This document shows, piece by piece, positions 31,109 to 36,689 of a DNA stretch of 36,689 nucleotides. The DNA is from Gammaproteobacteria bacterium (GTDB lineage: Bacteria; Pseudomonadota; Gammaproteobacteria; Pseudomonadales; Azotimanducaceae): the NCBI GenBank assembly GCA_028821405.1, contig JAPPGK010000070.1, forward strand, positions 1 to 36,689, given 5' to 3'. Under the pieces are notes generated by a model. That model made no database searches, was not told the origin of the DNA, and was given only the letters and a program-made list of their open reading frames with translations. Numbering within the stretch: position 1 is the first letter of the stretch; every line of letters begins with the position of its first letter. The translations under genes and the position numbers were made by a program.

Positions 31109-31489
31109 CTACAGGTTCGTCGCGCCCTGTAGGCCGGACATGGCGATGTCGAATGTCGCGACCGGTTGGTGGCCGGCCTTGCGAGCGGCTTGCACGATCA
31201 GGCAGTCGGCGAACCCCACCTTGGACTGGTCCCGGAACATTTGGATGGCGGCGCGGACGACATCGCCGTCCTGCAAAACCAACCGATCATGCTCTAGCAA
31301 CATTGCGATGGCCTGGGCGATGCGAGCCGCGTCCAAGCCGTAGACGGATCCCAAGACCCAGACGGTTTCCGCCAGCACGATATGCGACACCCATGCACCG
31401 GACTCGACGAACGCCTCTGCGGCGTCGACCTGGGTCGCGTCGTCCCGGGCGATCAGCCTGACCAATACGCTCGTGTCAACCGCGCGCAT
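31109..31489 (-). CDS. vapC: PIN-domain ribonuclease toxin (VapC family)
   Basis: 126 aa. The acidic active-site residues of the PIN fold are all visible: D5 (VDTSVLVRLIARDD), E41 (LAETVWVL), D95 (FADCLIVQAA) and D114 (TFD). VapC toxins are Mg2+-dependent RNases that cut tRNA or rRNA. The ATG at 31489 is set by the family start MRAVDTSVLV; the frame is open for another 79 codons upstream but only as a shadow of the antitoxin gene. It overlaps the antitoxin gene by 14 nt, showing the pair is coupled. Confidence 0.92.
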   Translation of the reverse strand: MRAVDTSVLVRLIARDDATQVDAAEAFVESGAWVSHIVLAETVWVLGSVYGLDAARIAQAIAMLLEHDRLVLQDGDVVRAAIQMFRDQSKVGFADCLIVQAARKAGHQPVATFDIAMSGLQGATNL

Positions 31490-31736
31490 GCCTGGATCGG
31501 ATGTGCTCGCGTATTCCGTTGTCCATATCTTCGACGGTTCGATGCCTTGGAGAATCGGAAAACACGGCGTGGTGGATGTCTTGGGATGTGAAGGTCGATG
31601 CCCGTCTAACGACCACGGCGTCGCCGTGCTCACACCACTCGATCTTCGACCCCGGCGCAAGTCCGAGCTTGCGTCGAACACGAACAGGAATCGAGACCTG
31701 GCCTTGGGAGGTAATCCTGGATTCAATCGGGTCCAT
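31476..31736 (-). CDS. AbrB-family antitoxin paired with PIN toxin
   Basis: 86 aa from the ATG at 31736; a GTG at 31748 would add four residues. The SpoVT/AbrB domain is near the start (ESRITSQGQVSIPVRVRRKLGL, then GSKIEWCEHGDAVVVRR). The C-terminal SQDIHHAVFSDSP segment would bind the toxin. Antitoxins of this class repress their own operon. A short palindrome at 31760-31773 lies immediately upstream. Confidence 0.9.
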   Translation of the reverse strand: MDPIESRITSQGQVSIPVRVRRKLGLAPGSKIEWCEHGDAVVVRRASTFTSQDIHHAVFSDSPRHRTVEDMDNGIREHIRSRHARG

Positions 31737-31759
31737 AATGGAACGCACCCTCGGGTTGC

Positions 31760-31773
31760 ATTACCGGTGTAAT
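31760..31773. promoter_or_regulatory. Palindrome upstream of the VapBC-like pair
   Basis: ATTAC-CGGT-GTAAT has perfect 5-bp arms and lies 24 bp before the antitoxin ATG. On the minus strand it overlaps a -10-like TATTAC. It is a plausible autoregulatory operator; the arms are short, so this is tentative. Confidence 0.45.
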
Positions 31774-31786
31774 ACTCGACGAATGG

Positions 31787-32164
31787 GTGCGGCGAGTCAA
31801 CGGGGTTGCACCAGGTTGCGACCCGCGTATCGACAAGGCCATGCTGGACAAGCCCTTCGACTGGGAGACGGTACAGCTGCCGATCAACATGATGGACGCC
31901 CAGTTCCGCAGTTTCGGCCAGGAGATCGTCCCCATTTGCCTGGAACGCGGCATTGGTGTGATCGGCATGAAAACCCTTAGCGGATGGATGGTCCGTACCA
32001 TGCTCGGCAGCACGGGTTTGCCTGTGCTTGGCAATGAGGCCTTGCTCGGCGCGATCCCGTTGGAGGACATGGATCTGGTGACCAACTTGAGGTCGCGGCA
32101 GGTCACGGTCAATCCCGCCAGCCCGAACATCCCCTCGGCGTTGGTTGTGGGTGCGACCGAGTAA
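31787..32164 (+). pseudogene. Chimeric remnant: aldo/keto reductase piece joined to retropepsin-like protease tail
   Basis: A 125-codon frame opening with GTG and no ribosome site. Residues ~10-65 (CDPRIDKAML, VQLPINMMDAQFRSFGQEIV, CLERGIGVIGMKTLSG) match the middle of an aldo/keto reductase TIM barrel; the N-terminal half with the catalytic Asp-Tyr-Lys-His and the C-terminal NADPH-binding part are absent. From about residue 70 (LPVLGNEALLGAIPLEDMDLV, then VTVNPASPNIPSALVVG) it matches instead the C-terminal end of bacterial clan AA aspartic proteases, again without the catalytic DTG. Neither half can be active. It looks like two decayed genes fused by deletion. Assignments are from recall of the families. 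Confidence 0.65.
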
Positions 32165-32213
32165 AGGAACGGACGCCAGCTGCGTACGACAGACCTCGGA
32201 CGTTCGCTCGTAA

Positions 32214-32232
32214 CGACGTCGTAGAGACGTCG
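32214..32232. terminator. Hairpin downstream of TonB receptor gene
   Basis: CGACGTC-GTAGA-GACGTCG forms a perfect 7-bp GC-rich stem with a 5-nt loop, about 40 bp beyond the receptor stop on the minus strand. No U run follows (GTTACG), so it would be an imperfect intrinsic terminator or an mRNA-end stabiliser. Confidence 0.4.
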
Positions 32233-32272
32233 GGGACGGAAAGCGCGTTCCCCATGGGTTCCGAAAGCTGCA

Positions 32273-35143
32273 TCAGCCCCGTGCGAGGATCCGGAAGCGC
32301 ACGTAAACCGTACGTCCCTTGATGTCGTGCACGAACCCGTCGAAGCCGGGCCGGAGGTTGTGGCGGTGTACGCCGTCGCGTCCGCTCGGCAGCGGCGGCG
32401 GATCCCTGTCGGTCAGGTTGCGTGCACCGATGTAGAACGTGGCCTCGCCGCCAAACAGGTCGACTGAATACGCGTAGTTCACGTCCAGCGTGGTCCAGGA
32501 CGCGATCTCAGGTAGCGACGCGACCTCGTCGTTGGTGTACGCGTCCACGTAGCGGACCGCCAGGCCGGCCTCGTGCCGCCCCCGGCGCCATCCGACGCCG
32601 ACGTTGAGGCGCAGTTCGGGGGTGGGCGCGAAGCCGTTGGTGTCGTTGCGGCTGCCGAGGTGGTCGACGAACCCCCCGCCGCCGGCGTTCACATCGAAAC
32701 GCGTCAGCAGGGTGGCGTCTCCACTGATGCGGAAAGCGCCGGCCGACGTATCCAGATCATAGCGGGCGTTGACGTCGAAACCTGCGGTTCGAACCGCCCC
32801 GACGTTCTCGTAGTCGGTGGACACCACGGACAGCTGTCCCGAGGAGTCGCGCTCGATCCGGGTGTCATCGGGCCGCCCGTTGTCGCGGCAGTCGTCGTCC
32901 ACGATCGACTGAAAGCTCTGCCCCTGGGCGATGACATCGCGGTAGTCGAGCGTCCAGTAGTCGACGCTCACGGCCGAGTTGTCGACGGGCGTGAGCAGCA
33001 GTCCCACGTTGCTCGAGCGAGCGCTTTGGGGGCTGAGGCCGCCGCCCCGCAACACCGTAGCGACGGCGAAGTTGTCGCCGCGGTTGATGATCGCGCCGGA
33101 GGCGTCGACCGTGCACCGCCCGATGCCTTGGCCGTCGAACCGGAACGGATCGGTGAGCGTGCGCGAGCTAGTGTTGCCCGCCGCCTGGAACACGCTCGGC
33201 GCCTGGAACGACGTGCCCCAGGAGGCGCGCATTGAGAGCCGGTCGCTTAACGCGAACCGTCCGGCGATCTTCGGGTCTGTCGAGCCACCGGCTTGGTCGT
33301 AGCGTTCGTGGCGTGCGGCGAGCTGCAACTCGGCGCGCTCGCCGAGGTAAGCCAAGCTCTCCGCGAACACCGCCCACACCCGCTGGCCCGCCTCCCTCGG
33401 AAACTCGCGGATCTGCTGCGGGCCCTCCCCGGCGGCGTTCAACGGGTCCGGTCGAAAGCGATACCCAAGCTCCCGGTACTGTGCACCCGTCGCCAGCGTC
33501 ACCGGTTGGGGGAGCCCACTGAAGACCTCGCCGGTCGCGACGAATTCCGCGACGTCCTGGACGCTGCGGGCACTCTCCGTCCGGATACTCTCGAACGCGG
33601 CCAGCGTCTCGCCATCGTTGGCTGCGCGCCAACCGGCGAGCGTCGGATCGAGTGCGTCTCCCGCTATCGTTTTGGGTGTTGCCAGATCCGGCGTCACCAG
33701 CCGCGTGCCGAACGGGTTCCATCGACCCTCCGCTATCGCACGGGCGAACTCGGCGGCGTTCCAGTGGCGCTCGGAGTTCACGTCCAGGTCCGTCCGGGCC
33801 CGCGTCAGGTAGCCTTCGCCGGTCCAGCCGCCCGGCAGGTCGGTTTCAAGTCCGACCATCACGCGAAGGCTCGCGAACTGGCGCAGCTCGTCGCCGGAGT
33901 TCTCGCCCGCCGCCTCCGCGCCGAGCGGTCGGCCGAAGTAGCCGAGCGGAACCGCCTCGTGCCGCTCGGGATCCCAGTCGGTCGGCGCGACGTAGGTGAG
34001 CAGCCCGTCCCCGTCGGGATCGGTCCAGAAATTGAAGGGGTGGTTCGCGGGTACGAAAAACTCGTTGGTCCGCTCGACGTTGCCCCGGAACAACAGCATG
34101 TTGCCCACGCGGTCGGTCACCTCGTTGACCGAGTACCCGATTTCCCCGAAGAGTGTCCGAGCGCCGTCAAAATAAAACTCGGCGTCGGCGAAGACCTGGG
34201 TACGCCGCTCGGCGGCGATCATTGTCCGCTGGTCGGAGAAGTCCATGCGGCATAGCGGACCGCTCGGGTAGCCGCCACCGGCCCGGCAGTCCGCATCCGG
34301 GAAGCGGGGGGTGTCCAGGCCGCCGACCTGGTAGGGCGAGTAGGTTCCGTCCGGGTTGGCGACAGCGCGCCGGAAACTACCCGGCGAGCCGCGCCCGGAG
34401 TCGAATGAACCCTCCACGATGTCCCCGTCGCCGTCCGGGTCGATGGCGCGGGGGATCATCCAGTCGAACTCGGTGCGGAAATTCTCGTCCTGCTCGTACC
34501 ACGTGCCGTAGAGGCCGATGGTGCCTCTCGCCGTCTGGAACCCTGCCGCGAAGCCGAGGTCGTGAGCGCGGTTCGTCGCGTCCCGGTAGCCGCCCGCGAG
34601 CTCGAGCCCCGTGAAGCCCTGGCGCGTGACGATGTTGGCGACTCCCGCCACCGCCTGGGACCCGTAGGTCGCGGAAGCCCCGTCGCGGAGAATCTCGACG
34701 CGCTCGATCATGAGCACGGGCAGCGTGTTGATGTCGAAGAAACTCTGTCCCACGTCGTTGGAGACCGGCGCGAATCCGGCCCGACGACCATTGACGAGCG
34801 TCAGGGTGGACGACAGGCCCACGCCGCGCAGGCTGAACTGCGCGACGCCCTGCAGGTAGTTCTGCTGCGTCGCGAGGTAGGAGCCGGTATTGGCGGTGAG
34901 GCTTGGCAGGATGTCGACGCCTTGGGCGGCGCCAACCGACTCGAACAGCGCCGCGCCGAGCGTCTGTACCGGCGCGCGCCCCTCGTAGACCTCCCGCCGC
35001 CGGATCAGCGAACCCACCACCACGACCTCCTCGATCACCGGGCCGTCTCTCGCTTTGCCGTCGGTGTCCTGTGCAAGCGCCGGCACCGATGCGCCTAGCG
35101 TTGCCGCGAGGCACACGAGGAGCAGCTGGACTCTAACCCGCAT
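32273..35143 (-). CDS. TonB-dependent outer-membrane receptor
   Basis: 956 aa from the ATG at 35143, which gives the cleanest signal peptide (MRVRVQLLLVCLAATLGA, cleaved after PALA); ATGs at 35152 and 35161 are in frame. The TonB box is IEEVVVVGS. The plug (about 45-170) carries LRGVGLSSTLTLVNGRRAG and VEILRDGASATYGSQAVAGVANIVTR, then a long 22-strand barrel with many aromatic- and Asp/Gly-rich loops such as WTDPDGDG. It belongs to the large receptor class common in Xanthomonadales, Sphingomonadales and marine gammaproteobacteria, whose ligands are often sugars or peptides. No linked enzyme reveals the ligand. The barrel ends VYVRFRILARG, lacking the usual terminal aromatic residue. Confidence 0.93.
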   Translation of the reverse strand: MRVRVQLLLVCLAATLGASVPALAQDTDGKARDGPVIEEVVVVGSLIRRREVYEGRAPVQTLGAALFESVGAAQGVDILPSLTANTGSYLATQQNYLQGVAQFSLRGVGLSSTLTLVNGRRAGFAPVSNDVGQSFFDINTLPVLMIERVEILRDGASATYGSQAVAGVANIVTRQGFTGLELAGGYRDATNRAHDLGFAAGFQTARGTIGLYGTWYEQDENFRTEFDWMIPRAIDPDGDGDIVEGSFDSGRGSPGSFRRAVANPDGTYSPYQVGGLDTPRFPDADCRAGGGYPSGPLCRMDFSDQRTMIAAERRTQVFADAEFYFDGARTLFGEIGYSVNEVTDRVGNMLLFRGNVERTNEFFVPANHPFNFWTDPDGDGLLTYVAPTDWDPERHEAVPLGYFGRPLGAEAAGENSGDELRQFASLRVMVGLETDLPGGWTGEGYLTRARTDLDVNSERHWNAAEFARAIAEGRWNPFGTRLVTPDLATPKTIAGDALDPTLAGWRAANDGETLAAFESIRTESARSVQDVAEFVATGEVFSGLPQPVTLATGAQYRELGYRFRPDPLNAAGEGPQQIREFPREAGQRVWAVFAESLAYLGERAELQLAARHERYDQAGGSTDPKIAGRFALSDRLSMRASWGTSFQAPSVFQAAGNTSSRTLTDPFRFDGQGIGRCTVDASGAIINRGDNFAVATVLRGGGLSPQSARSSNVGLLLTPVDNSAVSVDYWTLDYRDVIAQGQSFQSIVDDDCRDNGRPDDTRIERDSSGQLSVVSTDYENVGAVRTAGFDVNARYDLDTSAGAFRISGDATLLTRFDVNAGGGGFVDHLGSRNDTNGFAPTPELRLNVGVGWRRGRHEAGLAVRYVDAYTNDEVASLPEIASWTTLDVNYAYSVDLFGGEATFYIGARNLTDRDPPPLPSGRDGVHRHNLRPGFDGFVHDIKGRTVYVRFRILARG

Positions 35144-35176
35144 GGCGGTCATCGCGGCCATTGGCGAGATACCGGG

Positions 35177-36689
35177 CTAGCGCGTTGCCTGAACCCTAAC
35201 GAATACGCGTCGCCCGCGGGGATCGGCGGATCGTGGATCGTAGCTGCCGGCAATGTTGACGTAGGGCGGGTCCGCATCAAACAGGTTCGCCGCACCCAGG
35301 GTGATGGAGGTTTCCGATCCCTGGCCGAGCCACGTCCCCAGCGACCACGTCGCGTTGACGTCCAGGGTCGTGAAACCATCGATGCTGCCGCCGCCATCGT
35401 CTTCGTACCCGCCTACGTGCCGCAGCATGGCGTTGAGCCGAATCTTCTCACGCGTCCAGCCCAAGCCGCCGGCGAAGCGCAGCCGCTGGTTCGGCGCTCC
35501 GACGTTGGCACGGTTGAGCTTGCCGAGCCCGTCGATTTCGACGCCGGCGTTGGTCACGTCGTAGGTAAAGAGCCAGGTCGCCTCGGCCCACGCGGAAACG
35601 GTCCCCTGGGCGGTGGCGAAGTTCGCGCGGGCGGACAGGTCCAGGCCGGTCGTTTCGATTTGGTCGGCGTTGATGAACGCCACGTTGACGATGGAGATCG
35701 TGCCGGCGGACGTGCGTTCCACGCGAGAGTCGAACGGATTCGCGTTGACGATCGCCTGGGCGTTCTCCTTGCGCAGCACGTCCTCGAAGGAATAGCGCCA
35801 CAGATCCGCATTCAACGCCCAGTTCCCCGTCTGCCAACTCAAGCCCCCGTTGTAGGCGCGGGAAGTCTCCGGCTGCAGTTGCGGGTCGCCCAGTGTGCGC
35901 CGCCCGGCGAAGGTCCGGGAGCCGTCATGATCGACGATATTGGTGAAGTTGGTCTGCACGCCCCGGGTCTGGAACGGGGACGGTGCGCGGAACGACGTAC
36001 TGAACGAACCACGCAGCGACAGGGAGTCCGTGGCGCGGAAGAGGAGGGTGACCTTCGGATCCAGGGTGTCGCCGACGCCCTCCCCGTAGTTCTCATAGCG
36101 CAATGCGCCGGTGGCTTCGAGCCGCGCCGACAGGGGCATCCAGACCTCGCCGTAGGCCGCGAAGACGTCGTCCTCGGCGTCGAAGTTGGCGTTGCCGATC
36201 AGGAACGCGAAGCCGTCACGGCGGGTGACGGTGTCGTAGGCGAACGTCAACGACTGGTCGCGGTACTGGACGCCGGCCGCGAACCCCGCCCGGTAGCCGG
36301 GCAGAAACCCGGTGAGGTTGGCTTCCAGTGCGGTGAGGGTCGATTCGCCGTCGCCGAAGTAGTCGCCGATGATGAAGTCGCGCAGTTCGGGAGAGTTGTG
36401 CAGCGCGTCCCCGGGCGAGGCGGCGAAGTTCGAACTGAACGGGTTGAAGAACAGGCAGCCGCCCTCGCCGGCGACGGCGGGTTCCGGCGCGGTTGGGCTG
36501 GTGTCGCAGCCGCGGCCGCCGAAGCCCTGCAGCGCGGCCTGGAAGTTGGCGGCGATCACGTCCCGGGGGTTCAGGAGAGAGTCGTTCACCGCGTGAACGA
36601 GCGAGACGTTCCAGTCGGCTTTGTCCGAGAGACGACCGTCGATGCCCAGTGCCAGCCGCGCCGTGTCGTGCTGGTAGTAGTTGATCTCC
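35177..36689 (-). CDS. TonB-dependent receptor, C-terminal part (continues past window end)
   Basis: The frame is open through the last base of the window, so only the C-terminal ~503 residues are present; the signal peptide, plug and first strands lie outside. What is seen is beta barrel: repeated amphipathic strands, an LSLRGSFSTSFRAPSPFQ segment typical of this receptor class, and the GFTTLDVNATWSLG and SITLGAANLFDADPPYVN strands near the end. It ends VFVRVQATR. The stop lies 33 nt before the neighbouring receptor start, so the two are probably one transcript. The two barrels are related in style but clearly diverged. A GTG at 36589 is internal, not a real start. Confidence 0.9.
   Translation of the reverse strand, partial: EINYYQHDTARLALGIDGRLSDKADWNVSLVHAVNDSLLNPRDVIAANFQAALQGFGGRGCDTSPTAPEPAVAGEGGCLFFNPFSSNFAASPGDALHNSPELRDFIIGDYFGDGESTLTALEANLTGFLPGYRAGFAAGVQYRDQSLTFAYDTVTRRDGFAFLIGNANFDAEDDVFAAYGEVWMPLSARLEATGALRYENYGEGVGDTLDPKVTLLFRATDSLSLRGSFSTSFRAPSPFQTRGVQTNFTNIVDHDGSRTFAGRRTLGDPQLQPETSRAYNGGLSWQTGNWALNADLWRYSFEDVLRKENAQAIVNANPFDSRVERTSAGTISIVNVAFINADQIETTGLDLSARANFATAQGTVSAWAEATWLFTYDVTNAGVEIDGLGKLNRANVGAPNQRLRFAGGLGWTREKIRLNAMLRHVGGYEDDGGGSIDGFTTLDVNATWSLGTWLGQGSETSITLGAANLFDADPPYVNIAGSYDPRSADPRGRRVFVRVQATR

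Overview
The window is GC-rich and reads as the replication-origin region of a gammaproteobacterial chromosome. The order parB-parA-rsmG-mnmG-mnmE-yidC-yidD-rnpA-rpmH (all minus strand), then an origin-like gap, then dnaA-dnaN-recF-gyrB (plus strand), then a convergent plsC/lptA-type acyltransferase, is the arrangement known from Pseudomonas and relatives. GyrB length and ending, MnmE, MnmG and YidC all fit Gammaproteobacteria. The species cannot be named from the sequence. The later tandem TonB-dependent receptors, toxin-antitoxin pairs and gene debris suggest an environmental or host-associated lineage rather than an enteric one.

Bases 1-15022 are the conserved core. The minus-strand block is led by a strong sigma70-type promoter (8361-8390) ahead of rpmH and runs with short gaps or overlaps through rnpA, yidD, yidC, mnmE, mnmG, rsmG, parA and parB: ribosome biogenesis, membrane insertion, tRNA wobble modification and chromosome partition. 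The 8304-8856 gap is the probable oriC, with DnaA-box-like 9-mers and an A+T-rich stretch next to dnaA. Two perfect 16-bp parS palindromes lie inside recF, so the centromere sites and the genes for their binding proteins flank the origin.

Bases 15011-24490 hold housekeeping genes on the minus strand: plsC, which shares a palindromic 12-bp stop region with gyrB; a potassium uptake pair, trkA-trkH; and a compact thiamine operon, thiC-thiO-thiS-thiG-thiDE, led by a textbook TPP riboswitch. The trk pair is bracketed by two diverged ~126-bp copies of one sequence in inverted orientation, each with two palindromes 21 bp apart. This is the most unusual structure I found.

Bases 24626-32260 are accessory: a stand-alone RelA/SpoT-domain protein, a MazEF/ChpSB-like toxin-antitoxin pair with a clear palindromic operator, a gamma-glutamyltransferase starting 7 nt behind the toxin, a large Oar-like TonB-dependent receptor, an AbrB/PIN (VapBC-like) pair, and a chimeric remnant that joins part of an aldo/keto reductase to the tail of a retropepsin-like protease. 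Bases 32273-36689 hold two further TonB-dependent receptors in tandem, the second running off the window end. No rRNA, tRNA, CRISPR array, transposase or integrase was seen.
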